This document shows positions 51,129 through 59,571 of a DNA stretch of 64,000 nucleotides, in pieces; positions within the stretch are counted from its first letter, which is position 1; each line of letters opens with the position of its first letter. The notes beneath the pieces are model-generated. The model had not been told where the DNA came from and did no database searches. It saw nothing but the letters and a program-made list of their open reading frames with translations. The stretch comes from Streptomyces sp. MMG1533 (GTDB lineage Bacteria; Actinomycetota; Actinomycetes; Streptomycetales; Streptomycetaceae): assembly GCF_001279775.1 (NCBI RefSeq), contig NZ_LGDG01000003.1, positions 1-64,000 of the forward strand, in the 5' to 3' direction. A program made the position numbers and the translations under genes.

Positions 51129-52286
51129 ATGGCCGGAGCAGCAGGAATCAAGGACGCCACCGCCATCGTCGGCGTCGGTCAGACCCCCTTCGCGAAACAC
51201 CTCCCCGAGGACGAGAAGACCCTCGCCTGCCGCGCCGTTCTCGCCGCTCTGGACGACGCCGGGATCGCGCCCGGCGAGGTCGACGCCCTGGCCTCGTACA
51301 CGATGGAGGAGACCGACGAGGTCGAGCTCGCGAAGGCCGTCGGCTTCGGTGACCTCACCTTCTTCAGCAAGATCGGGTACGGCGGCGGCGGCTCCTGTGC
51401 CACCGTCGCCCATCTCGCCGCCGCCATCGCCACGGGACAGGCCACCGTCGGCGTCGCATGGAGGTCCCGGAAGCGGGGGTCCGGGCCCCGGCCCTGGAAG
51501 AACACCACCGTCCAGCTCCCCACCCCCGCCCAGTGGACGCGGCCCTTCGGTCTCCTGAGGCCCGTGGACGAGATAGCCATGCTGGCCCGCCGTTACATGC
51601 ACGAGTACGGCGCCACCCGCGATCACCTCTTCAACGTCGCCCTCGCCTGCCGCAACCGGGCCAACCAGAACCCCGCCGCGATCATGTACGACCGCCCCCT
51701 CACCCGCGAGATGTACATGACGTCCCGCTGGATCAGCGAGCCCCTCTGCCTCTTCGACAACTGCCTGGAGACGGACGGGGCGTTGGCCTGCGTGCTCGTC
51801 GGCAGGGAGCGGGCCCGGGACTGCCGGCGCAGACCCGTGTACGTCCACTCCGCCGCCCAAGGCCTCCCCGCCCAGCACCACGGCATGGTCAACTACTGGA
51901 ACGACGACCCCCTCACCGGCCCCGCCTGGACCGCCGCCCGGCACCTGTGGAAACACGCCGACTTCGCGCCCCAGGACGTCGACGTCGCCCAGATCTACGA
52001 CGCCTTCACGCCCCTCGTCCCGCTCTCCCTGGAGGGCTACGGCTTCTGCGGGAGGGGGGAGGGGGGTGCCTTCACCGAGGGAGGTGCGCTGGAGATCGGC
52101 GGGCGGCTGCCCGTCAACACCGGGGGCGGCGGGCTCAGCGAGGCGTACGTCCATGGCTTCAACCTCATCACCGAAGGCGTGAAGCAGCTCCGCGGGACCA
52201 GTACGGCACAGGTCCCGGGCGCCGCCACCTGTCTCGTCACCGCAGGTGAGGGTGTCCCCACCTCCGCCCTGCTGCTGAGGAGTTGA
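51129..52286 (+). CDS. Thiolase-superfamily lipid-transfer protein (Ltp/SCP-x type)
   Basis: The 385-residue protein starts TAIVGVGQTPFAKH and has IGYGGGGSCATVAHLAAAIA, where Cys sits at the thiolase nucleophile position. Later are DVAQIYDAFTPLVPLSLEGY, GFCGRGEGG and NTGGGGLSEAYVHGFNLI. This branch includes Ltp2, which pairs with a DUF35 protein to cleave steroid side chains as a retro-aldolase. The next gene encodes a DUF35 protein 3 bp after its stop, which supports that role. The protein lacks the last His-Cys pair of degradative thiolases. Confidence 0.87.
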   Translation: MAGAAGIKDATAIVGVGQTPFAKHLPEDEKTLACRAVLAALDDAGIAPGEVDALASYTMEETDEVELAKAVGFGDLTFFSKIGYGGGGSCATVAHLAAAIATGQATVGVAWRSRKRGSGPRPWKNTTVQLPTPAQWTRPFGLLRPVDEIAMLARRYMHEYGATRDHLFNVALACRNRANQNPAAIMYDRPLTREMYMTSRWISEPLCLFDNCLETDGALACVLVGRERARDCRRRPVYVHSAAQGLPAQHHGMVNYWNDDPLTGPAWTAARHLWKHADFAPQDVDVAQIYDAFTPLVPLSLEGYGFCGRGEGGAFTEGGALEIGGRLPVNTGGGGLSEAYVHGFNLITEGVKQLRGTSTAQVPGAATCLVTAGEGVPTSALLLRS

Positions 52287-52289
52287 CCC

Positions 52290-52709
52290 GTGCTGACCCC
52301 CGCGACCGACCCCGACGGCGCCCCCTTCTGGCAGTACGCCGCCCAGGGCGAGCTGCGCGTCCAGGCCTGCGCCGACTGCGGCGAGCTCCGCTTCCCGCCC
52401 CGCCCGTGCTGTCCGCACTGCCGGTCCTTCGCGAGCGAATGGCGGGCGCTGTCAGGGCAGGGGCGCATCTGGTCGTACGTCGTTCCGCACCCGCCGCTGC
52501 TGCCGGACTACGCGGCGCTGGCGCCGTACAACGTCGTCGTCGTCGAGCTCGCCGAGGCGCCCCGCATACGGCTCGTCGGCAACCTGGTCAGCGAGCCCGG
52601 CGCGCCTCTCGACTCCCTTGATCCGCACGGCATTCGCATCGGCGCCAAGGTGCGCTTCGCCTACGACGAGGCGACCGGGCTCCCCCAATGGCTCCCGGAG
52701 CGGCCGTGA
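52290..52709 (+). CDS. DUF35/OB-fold zinc-ribbon protein, thiolase partner
   Basis: The 139-residue protein has a zinc ribbon CADCGELRFPPRPCCPHC (four Cys) and an OB-fold segment (GRIWSYVVPHPPLLPDY, VELAEAPRIRLVGNLV). DUF35 proteins bind thiolase-fold enzymes and supply a CoA-binding rim; ChsH2 is the known partner of Ltp2. GTG 52290 lies directly after the thiolase gene and the stop overlaps the hydratase start, so the three form one operon. Confidence 0.88.
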   Translation: MLTPATDPDGAPFWQYAAQGELRVQACADCGELRFPPRPCCPHCRSFASEWRALSGQGRIWSYVVPHPPLLPDYAALAPYNVVVVELAEAPRIRLVGNLVSEPGAPLDSLDPHGIRIGAKVRFAYDEATGLPQWLPERP

Positions 52710-53479
52710 GCGTGCGCGTCGACACCGACAAGGACACCGGCGTCGCCGTCGTCACCCTCGACCGGCCCGCCAGGCTCAATGCCATCGACCTCGCCATGGC
52801 CGACGAACTCCGGTCGAGATGGCGGGAGTTGAGGTTCGACGACTCCGTGCGGGCCGTCGTCCTCACCGGCTCCGGGGAGCGGGCGTTCTCCACCGGACTC
52901 GACCGGGACGTGGTCGTGCCGCAGCCGGACTCGCCGTACATGCAGGACGATCCGCTGCTGTACATCGGCCCCAAGTCCAACGACCTGTGGAAACCCGTCA
53001 TCGCGGCCGTGCGGGGGATGGCCTGCGGCGGGGCCTTCTACCTGCTCGGCGAGAGCGACTTCCTGGTGGCGGACCCGACGGCCGTCTTCTTCGATCCGCA
53101 CACCACGTACGGCATGGTCAGCGCGTACGAGTCGGTGCTGATGGCGCAGCGGATGCCGCACGGGGAGGTCGCGCGGATGATGCTGATGGGCACGGCCGAG
53201 CGGATCTCCGCGCAACGGGCCCATGACATCGGGCTCGTCTCCGAACTGACCGAGTCGGGTGGGGCGTTGCAGGCGGCGACCGCCTGCGCCGCCGTCATCG
53301 CCGGGTATCCGGCCGAGGCCGTCCAGGGGACGGTCCGTGCGCTGTGGGCGGCGAAGGAGGCGGCGCGTGCACAGGGGTTCGCGCAGGCGCCGCATCTCAT
53401 CTCGCTGGGGAACCTGCCCGCCGAGCGGCAGGCGGAGCTGTTCGCCGGACGGCGGGGCGGGAAGTTCCGGTTGCGTTGA
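52706..53479 (+). CDS. Enoyl-CoA hydratase/isomerase
   Basis: The 257-residue crotonase-fold protein has VAVVTLDRPARLNAIDLAMA, AVVLTGSGERAFSTGLD and IAAVRGMACGGAFYLLGESD. The second oxyanion Gly of the crotonases is in the MACGGAF segment. One catalytic Glu is likely in LLGESDFLV. GTG 52706 overlaps the TGA of the DUF35 gene and has GGAG 5-6 nt upstream; ATG 52688 would add six residues. It supplies the 3-hydroxyacyl-CoA that the thiolase/DUF35 pair could cleave. Confidence 0.9.
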   Translation: MSVRVDTDKDTGVAVVTLDRPARLNAIDLAMADELRSRWRELRFDDSVRAVVLTGSGERAFSTGLDRDVVVPQPDSPYMQDDPLLYIGPKSNDLWKPVIAAVRGMACGGAFYLLGESDFLVADPTAVFFDPHTTYGMVSAYESVLMAQRMPHGEVARMMLMGTAERISAQRAHDIGLVSELTESGGALQAATACAAVIAGYPAEAVQGTVRALWAAKEAARAQGFAQAPHLISLGNLPAERQAELFAGRRGGKFRLR

Positions 53480-53485
53480 GCGCCG

Positions 53486-54019
53486 TCAGCCGGCCGGAGC
53501 GTACAAGTCCGGGTCGCAGTGGTCGACCTGGGCCGCCAGACCCGGATTTTCCAGTGGCACCTGCACCGTCGCCGCGTCGTTCGCGGCGACGAACTCGTCC
53601 ACGCTCTGTGCGTCCAGCTGCTCGGAACCGGCATCGACGAACCTGACGGTGACGGTGAAGTAGGCGCCCTGGGAGTTCGGGTTGCTGACCTTGACCGTGG
53701 CGTACGCGTTGTCCTCCGTCGCGCAGCTCACCAGCTTGACCCTGGCGTCCTTCAGGGGCGTGGAGGTGCTCGCGGACGAACTGCCGGAGGAGCTTCCGGT
53801 GTCGCCGTAGTCGTCATCGTCGTCGTAGTCGCGGTACCTGCTGCCGCCGGACGTCGACGACGAACTGTCGTGGTTCTGGCTGGAGCTGCTGCAGCCGCCT
53901 CCGCTGCCGCCGTCACTCTTGCGGCCGTGACCGTGCCGCCCCGAAGAGAATCCCGTGAGCGACAGCACCACCAGTACCGCCACCGCTGTGAACTTGAGCC
54001 TGCGCCCCCGTAGATGCAT
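53486..54019 (-). CDS. Secreted Ser/Asp-rich protein with C-terminal beta domain
   Basis: The 177-residue protein has a signal peptide (FTAVAVLVVLSLTGFSS), then a low-complexity region with repeated Ser and YDDDDDYGDT. The C-terminal 90 residues (ARVKLVSCATEDNAYATVKV, SNPNSQGAYFTVTVRFVDAG) form a FxLYD-like Ig/beta-sandwich with two Cys. Streptomyces have many such surface proteins. It is convergent with the hydratase gene. Confidence 0.75.
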   Translation of the reverse strand: MHLRGRRLKFTAVAVLVVLSLTGFSSGRHGHGRKSDGGSGGGCSSSSQNHDSSSSTSGGSRYRDYDDDDDYGDTGSSSGSSSASTSTPLKDARVKLVSCATEDNAYATVKVSNPNSQGAYFTVTVRFVDAGSEQLDAQSVDEFVAANDAATVQVPLENPGLAAQVDHCDPDLYAPAG

Positions 54020-54129
54020 GCCGTCACTCTATGGAACGCCTGTCACGGCCATGTCACGGCGTGGCGATGGTCGCGTACCCGGCGTCACCTCTTCCGTGCA
54101 CCCGTACGACGGCCGTCCCGCCATCCGCG

Positions 54130-56493
54130 TCAGGTGGTCCTCGCCGTCCCCGTGCCTTTCTCCGCGTCCAGCGCGTACACGCACCGGTCCTTGCTGCACG
54201 CGTACACGACCCCGTCCTTCACGACCGGGGAGCCGGTGATCTCGCCGCCCGTCGCGAGCTTCCAGCGAAGGCGGCCGTCGTCGGCCTTGAGCGTGTAGAG
54301 CAGATGGTCCGTCGAGCCGAAGTGGATACGGCCCTCCGCCACCGCCGGGGCGCCGACGATGTCGCCGCCCGCCTGGAAGCGCCACTTGGGCGTGCCGGTG
54401 ACCGCGTCGAGGGTGTAGAGCCCCTTGCCGCTGCCCACGTGGACGTGACCGCCGGCCACCAGCACCGAGTCGACGGAGGACCGGGCCTCGGTGGCGATGC
54501 GCCAGCGGTCGCGGCCGTCGGTGGCGTCGAGGGCGTAGACCGTGCCGAGGTAGTCGGCGAGGTACACGCCGCCGCCGGTGACCGCGGGGCCGGGGACGAA
54601 GGTGGGCGGGCAGAGGAAGACGGCCGGGGCCTCGAAGTGCCAGCGGACGTGGCCGCTCGCCGCGTCGAGCGCGAGGACCCGGGTGCCCGCGCAGACGTAG
54701 ACGTGGCCGTCGTGCGCCTGGGCCACCCGGACCGGTACGCCGCCGCAGGAGGCCGCGTCGCCGATGGGGTACGACCAGCGCTCGTCGCCGGTGCGGGCGT
54801 CCAGGGCGCGCAGGCGGGCGTCGTGCCAGAGGTAGACCGTGCCCTCGTGCAGGGTGGGCCCGGCCTCCGGAGACTCGAAGTCGGTCTGGCAGCCGGTGAG
54901 CTCCCACAGCTTCTGGCCGCCGGAGGCCTCCCAGGCCTGGACGCCGCCGCCGCGCGTCCCGGTGATCACGGTGCCCCGGTCGGCCTTGAGGGAGTACACC
55001 CAGGCGTCCGTGGACAGCCGCCACAGGTCGCCGCCCTCACGGGCGTCGAGGGCGAACAGGGTGGGTCCGTCGGAGGCGTGGATACGGCCGTCCGCGACCG
55101 CCATCGACCAGGCCACGTCCCGCGTCTTGAAGCGCCGGCGGCCGGTCGCCACATCCAGGGCGTGGACCTCGAAGGAGGTGACGTAGACGAGGTCGCCGGC
55201 GACGGAGGGGGTGCCCCAGACGTCGTTCGACATGCGGAAGCGCCAGGGGCGCCAGCCGGCCGCGGTCTCGGCGGGCGCGGGAGGCGCGGACGGTACGGCA
55301 GGGCCTACGGCAGGGTCTGTGCCGTTGACGCCGGGGCGGGGTTTGGACCAGGAGGCGACCAGGCCGGCCTCCGGAGGGGGCGCCTTGACGGCTGCGGCGC
55401 GGGCGTCGGCGACGCGCGGGCCGGGCCCGATGGGCACCTGGGCGCCGGCGAGGCGCACGGGGCCGGTGTCGGGGGCACCGACGGAGACCGGCGACACGGG
55501 AGACGGGACCACGGGGTCGCGGGACGGCGGGGGCGGGACGGGAGCGACCCGGCCGCCTCCGCTTCGTCCGCCGCTCTGTGTCTGCTTCACCGGCGGCCGT
55601 CCGCCGCGACGCGCCTCGATCAGGCCCACCGCCCGCTCGGGCAGCCACGCCGACGCCGTGCCGCTGTCGTCCGACCCTGAGCCGAACAGGTGAGGCGCCA
55701 GCTGGGACTGGAGGTCGGCCGGGTTGGGCCGGGCCGTGGCCTCCATCTGCATACAGGACTCGATGAGAGGGCGCAGTTCGTCCGGGAGGCCTTCGAGGTC
55801 CGGGCCCTCACGGAGCAGCATGAAGACGGTCTCGACGGGGTTGGCGCCGTGGAAGGGCGGGTGGCCGGTGGCGGCGAAGACCAGCATGGAGCCGAGCGAG
55901 AAGACGTCACTGGCGCCCGTGACGCTGCGGGAGTCCTTCGCCTGCTCGGGGGACATGTAGGCGGGGGTGCCCACGGCGACGTTCGTCATCGTCAAACGTG
56001 TGTTCGATACGCCGGACGCGATACCGAAGTCGATGACCCTCGGGCCGTCCTCGACCACCAGCACGTTCGAGGGCTTCAGGTCACGGTGCACCAGCCCGGC
56101 GCCGTGGATCGACTGCAGCGCCTCCGCGACACCCGCCGCCAGCCAGCGCACCGCCTGGGCCGGCATCGGCCCGCACTCGTTCACTATCTCCTCGAGCGAG
56201 GGCGCGGGAACGTAAGCGGTGGCCAGCCACGGCACCGCCGCCCGCGGATCGGCGTCGACCACGGCCGCCGTGTAGAAGCCGGACACCGCCCGGGCCGCCT
56301 CCACCTCGCGCGTGAAGCGGACGCGGAAGAGCTGGTCCTCGGCGAGCTCCGTACGGACCGTCTTGATCGCCACGCGCCGGCCGGAAGCCGAGCGCGCGAG
56401 ATAGACCAGCCCCATGCCGCCGGCACCCAGCCGTCCCAGCACCTCGAACGGCCCGATGCGCCGCGGATCGTGCTGCGTCAGCTGATCCACCAC
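54130..56493 (-). CDS. Ser/Thr protein kinase with C-terminal PQQ-like beta-propeller
   Basis: The 787-residue protein has the Hanks kinase core: GAGGMG (23-28), K44, HRDLKPSN (H136-R137-D138), DFG (155-157) and GTPAYMSPEQ. A Pro-rich linker at 300-415 leads to a propeller of about eight WxW-like repeats (VYVTSFEVHALDVATGRRRF, LDAATG..., TLDAVTGTPKWRFQ). I see no membrane helix between the two parts, so the propeller is likely cytosolic, unlike many sensor kinases of this type. GTG 56493 or 56490 is the start. The propeller probably senses a ligand or docks substrates. Confidence 0.9.
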   Translation of the reverse strand: MVDQLTQHDPRRIGPFEVLGRLGAGGMGLVYLARSASGRRVAIKTVRTELAEDQLFRVRFTREVEAARAVSGFYTAAVVDADPRAAVPWLATAYVPAPSLEEIVNECGPMPAQAVRWLAAGVAEALQSIHGAGLVHRDLKPSNVLVVEDGPRVIDFGIASGVSNTRLTMTNVAVGTPAYMSPEQAKDSRSVTGASDVFSLGSMLVFAATGHPPFHGANPVETVFMLLREGPDLEGLPDELRPLIESCMQMEATARPNPADLQSQLAPHLFGSGSDDSGTASAWLPERAVGLIEARRGGRPPVKQTQSGGRSGGGRVAPVPPPPSRDPVVPSPVSPVSVGAPDTGPVRLAGAQVPIGPGPRVADARAAAVKAPPPEAGLVASWSKPRPGVNGTDPAVGPAVPSAPPAPAETAAGWRPWRFRMSNDVWGTPSVAGDLVYVTSFEVHALDVATGRRRFKTRDVAWSMAVADGRIHASDGPTLFALDAREGGDLWRLSTDAWVYSLKADRGTVITGTRGGGVQAWEASGGQKLWELTGCQTDFESPEAGPTLHEGTVYLWHDARLRALDARTGDERWSYPIGDAASCGGVPVRVAQAHDGHVYVCAGTRVLALDAASGHVRWHFEAPAVFLCPPTFVPGPAVTGGGVYLADYLGTVYALDATDGRDRWRIATEARSSVDSVLVAGGHVHVGSGKGLYTLDAVTGTPKWRFQAGGDIVGAPAVAEGRIHFGSTDHLLYTLKADDGRLRWKLATGGEITGSPVVKDGVVYACSKDRCVYALDAEKGTGTARTT

Positions 56494-56715
56494 TTGCCTG
56501 CCACCTCCCCGTACGGGTCACGTCATTCCACATATGTACGCGACCCCGTGCAGCGTCTCACCACCGCACCGCCCTGGCGGCACGCACCCCGATTCTTCCT
56601 GGCCGGGGCGCTGGTTGCGAACCCGGAAACAAATGGGGTGTCTCACATCAAAGCAGCATCCCCCATCGCGTCGGCGGTGCGCTCCCCCGCTTCGGCAATG
56701 TGCCCGGCGCTTCGG

Positions 56716-57453
56716 CTAGCGCTCCAGCAGCGCGAATGACGCCCCCTGATTGTCGGTGACCACGGCCACCCGCCCGTACGAAGTCTCGAAGGGCGGTGCC
56801 TGGACGCGTCCGCCCAGCCGGTTCACCGTCCCGAGGGCGGCCGCGCAGTCCGCCACACCGAAGTGGACGAGGAAGTGGGACGGCATCTCACTGGGGAAGA
56901 CGTCGGAGACGGGCGCGCGGCCGAAGTCGGGGTGGGCGTCCGGCCCGAAGAGGGCGTCGTGGAAGAGGCCGCCGTAGAAGGTGTTGGCGGTCTCGGTGTC
57001 CCGGGTGTACAGCTCGGCCCAGACGAAGGTGCCCGGCTCGTGCCGCCTGCCGAAGCCGCGGTGCGTGCCCGGTTCCCAGAGGCCGAAGACGGCGCCCTCC
57101 GGGTCGGTGACCAGCGCGGCCGTGCCCAGGTCGCCGACCGGCAGGGGTGCGGTGACGACCTGCCCGCCGGCCGCCCAGACCCGGTCGGCGAGTCCTTCGA
57201 CGTCCGGGGTGGCGAAGTAGACCGTCCAGACGGTGGGCAGCCGGCCGTCCGCCTTGCGGTCGAGCGCCGCGACGGGCTCGCCGTCCCGCAGGGCTCGTGT
57301 GGAGCCGCCGTACGACTCCTCGAAGGTCCACCCGAAGAGTTCACCGTAGAACCGCTTGCCCGCCTCGACGTCGGGGAGCTGTGCGTCCACCCAGCAGGGG
57401 ACGCCCTCTCCGTAGACGTCCTCTCCGTACCCGGATGCCCTGTTTTCGGCCAT
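56716..57453 (-). CDS. VOC-superfamily protein with two glyoxalase-like domains
   Basis: The 245-residue protein contains two VOC domains: GVPCWVDAQLPDVEAGKRFY ... GDLGTAALVTDPEGAVFGLW, and GTFVWAELYTRDTETANTFY ... GRVAVVTDNQGASFALLER. This is the standard paired form in Streptomyces (CFP32-like). It may bind metal and an antibiotic or glyoxal-like ligand. No substrate can be assigned. Confidence 0.88.
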   Translation of the reverse strand: MAENRASGYGEDVYGEGVPCWVDAQLPDVEAGKRFYGELFGWTFEESYGGSTRALRDGEPVAALDRKADGRLPTVWTVYFATPDVEGLADRVWAAGGQVVTAPLPVGDLGTAALVTDPEGAVFGLWEPGTHRGFGRRHEPGTFVWAELYTRDTETANTFYGGLFHDALFGPDAHPDFGRAPVSDVFPSEMPSHFLVHFGVADCAAALGTVNRLGGRVQAPPFETSYGRVAVVTDNQGASFALLER

Positions 57454-57575
57454 GCCGCCAAAGTAACGGCGTCTCCCGCACCCCGCAGACCAGGCACACC
57501 CGCCCCGTCCTGCCCGTGCACCCCATTTGCAGTCGGCCGAATCGCGCTCCGATCACCCCTCGGTAAGCTGACGGC

Positions 57576-58223
57576 ATGACAGGACAAGTGCGTACCGTCG
57601 ACGGCCGCGTGGCCGGTCGGCGTGGGCAGGCGACCCGGCAGAAGCTGCTCGACTGCCTCAGCGAGATGCTCAGCTCCTCCCCTTACCGGGACGTCAAAGT
57701 CATCGATGTCGCCCGGAAGGCGGGGACTTCACCCGCGACCTTCTACCAGTACTTTCCGGACGTCGAAGGCGCCGTCCTGGAGATCGCCGAGCAAATGGCC
57801 GCCGAGGGCGCCGAGTTGACCGAGTTGGTCGCCGGCCGCTCCTGGGTCGGCAAGGCCGGCTGGCAGACCGCCCAGGAACTCGTCGACGGCTTCCTGGAGT
57901 TCTGGCGCCGCAACGACGCGATCCTCAGGGTCGTCGACCTCGGGGCCGCCGAGGGCGACAAGCGGTTCTACAAGCTCCGTATGAAGATCCTGAACTCCGT
58001 GAACAATTCCCTGTCCGACGCGGTGGCCGAACTGCAGTCCAAGGGCAGGGTCGACAAGGACGTGAACCCCGCGGCGGTGGCGGGTTCGATCGTCGCGATG
58101 CTCGCGGCCGTCGCCTCGCACCAGAAGGGGTTCCAGACGTGGGGCGTGAAGCAGGCTGAACTCAAGCCGAACCTCGCGCTGTTGGTACACCTGGGCGTGA
58201 CCGGCAAGAAGCCGACCAAGTAA
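57576..58223 (+). CDS. TetR-family transcriptional regulator
   Basis: The 215-residue protein has a TetR DNA-binding domain (QATRQKLLDCLSEML, VKVIDVARKAGTSPATFYQY). The C-terminal ligand domain is helical (LVDGFLEFWRRNDAILRVVD, RMKILNSVNNSLSDAVAELQ). It is the only TetR gene I see in the window and thus a candidate for binding the TCTGACG palindromes. Its own start has no full copy; AGCTGACGG occurs as a half-site just before ATG 57576. Confidence 0.88.
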   Translation: MTGQVRTVDGRVAGRRGQATRQKLLDCLSEMLSSSPYRDVKVIDVARKAGTSPATFYQYFPDVEGAVLEIAEQMAAEGAELTELVAGRSWVGKAGWQTAQELVDGFLEFWRRNDAILRVVDLGAAEGDKRFYKLRMKILNSVNNSLSDAVAELQSKGRVDKDVNPAAVAGSIVAMLAAVASHQKGFQTWGVKQAELKPNLALLVHLGVTGKKPTK

Positions 58224-58270
58224 TCGACCAGACATTTGGCCAGGTAATTCCGGCTCCAAGTCCTGTCTGA

Positions 58271-58304
58271 CAGGCGGTGGTTCACCCGTGTGAACCACCG
58301 CCTG
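58271..58304. terminator. Bidirectional terminator between TetR and Lrp genes
   Basis: CAGGCGGTGGTTCAC (58271-58285) pairs perfectly with GTGAACCACCGCCTG (58290-58304) around CCGT. It lies between two convergent genes and can end both. Confidence 0.85.
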
Positions 58305-58307
58305 CCG

Positions 58308-58760
58308 CTATGCCGGCAACGGCCGGTCCTTCACCACGTGCTTCATCACCAGCGTGGACGTCAGCCGCTGCACGCCCGGCAGCGTGGCGAGCCGCTCGTC
58401 GTACAGCCGCTGGAAGGCGGCGAGATCGGCGGTGGCCACCCGCAGCAGATAGTCGGGCTCCCCGAACAGCCGCTGCGCCTCCAGCACATGCTCGACCTCG
58501 CCGATCGCCCTCTCGAACTCGGCGACCGTGTCCCGGTCCTCCTGCCGCATCGACACGAAGACCAGCGCCTCGAAGGTCAGCCCGACGGCCGTCGGGTCCA
58601 CGACGGCCCGGTAGCCGCTGATCGCCCCCGACCGCTCCAGCTCGCGCAGCCGCCGGTGACACGGCGAGACGCTCAGCCGCACCCGCGCGGCCAGCTCGGT
58701 CACGGTCAACCGCCCATCCTGTTGCAGCTCGGCAAGAATTTTCCGGTCCACGTCGTCCAT
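58308..58760 (-). CDS. Lrp/AsnC-family transcriptional regulator
   Basis: The 150-residue protein has the AsnC helix-turn-helix (MDDVDRKILAELQQDGRLTV, LAARVRLSVSPCHRRLRELE) and the RAM domain (VDPTAVGLTFEALVFVSM, PGVQRLTSTLVMKHVV). Such regulators respond to amino acids. It is divergent from a LysE-type exporter gene, the usual pairing, and probably controls it. Confidence 0.92.
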   Translation of the reverse strand: MDDVDRKILAELQQDGRLTVTELAARVRLSVSPCHRRLRELERSGAISGYRAVVDPTAVGLTFEALVFVSMRQEDRDTVAEFERAIGEVEHVLEAQRLFGEPDYLLRVATADLAAFQRLYDERLATLPGVQRLTSTLVMKHVVKDRPLPA

Positions 58761-58842
58761 GGAGAAGATTCTTCCTCCATAACGCGGATCATGGGCAAAC
58801 TTCGGGAACACTTTCGCGCCAATCGCGCCTAATGTCCCCACC

Positions 58843-59466
58843 ATGGACTCGGGAACCCTCATCTCCTTCCTCGCCGTCGACCTGCTGCTGGTGTGCGTGC
58901 CGGGCGCCGACTGGGCGTACGCGATCTCGGCGGGCCTCAGGGACAGGTCGCCGGTGGCGGCGGTCGCAGGCCTGGTCGCCGGGTACGCCCTGCACACGGT
59001 GCTGGCGGTGGCCGGGACGGCGGTGCTGGTGGCGCGCTCACAGGGGCTGCTCACCGCGCTGACGGCGGCCGGGGCCGCGTATCTGGTGTGGCTGGGGTGG
59101 GGGGTGCTGCGCCGGCCGGGCACCCCGGGAGCGGCGGCCCCCGTCGGGGAGACGACCACCGCCCGCGTCTTCCTGCGCGGCGCCACGATCAGCGGCCTCA
59201 ACCCCAAGGGGCTGCTGCTCTACCTCTCCGTCCTGCCGCAGTTCCTGGTCACCGGCGGCGCGCACCTGCCCGTGGCCGCGCAGACCGCCGTACTCGGCCT
59301 GCTCCACATGGCGTGCTGCGCCGCCGTCTACCTGACGGTCGGCCTCGCGGCCCGCGCGGTCCTCGGCGCCCGCCCGGCGGCGGCCCGCGCGGTCACCCGG
59401 ACCTCTGGGGCGGCGATGCTGGGGATCGGCGCGTTTCTGCTGGTCCAGCGGCTGGCGACGCTCTGA
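58843..59466 (+). CDS. LysE/RhtB-family amino-acid exporter
   Basis: The 207-residue membrane protein has five or six helices: LISFLAVDLLLVCVPGADWA (the conserved PGxxW/D motif), AVAGLVAGYALHTVLAVAGT, AAYLVWLGWGVLRRP, GLNPKGLLLYLSVLPQFL. NPKGLLLY is diagnostic for LysE/RhtB. It exports an amino acid or derivative by proton exchange. The divergent Lrp gene is the likely regulator. Confidence 0.9.
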   Translation: MDSGTLISFLAVDLLLVCVPGADWAYAISAGLRDRSPVAAVAGLVAGYALHTVLAVAGTAVLVARSQGLLTALTAAGAAYLVWLGWGVLRRPGTPGAAAPVGETTTARVFLRGATISGLNPKGLLLYLSVLPQFLVTGGAHLPVAAQTAVLGLLHMACCAAVYLTVGLAARAVLGARPAAARAVTRTSGAAMLGIGAFLLVQRLATL

Positions 59467-59467
59467 G

Positions 59468-59570
59468 ACTCACCTCCGAGGCATCCCTCCGAGCATCCCT
59501 CCGAGGCTTTCCTCCGAGGCATCCCTCAGAGCCTTTCCTCCGATGCGTCCCTCGGGTGCATCCCTCCGAG
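59468..59570. repeat. 12-14-bp minisatellite at gene 3' ends
   Basis: Eight imperfect units of the type CCTCCGAGGCATC or CCTCCGAGGCTTT fill the gap between the LysE-type gene stop and the stop of the convergent deazaflavin-dependent reductase gene. Confidence 0.85.
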
Positions 59571-59571
59571 C

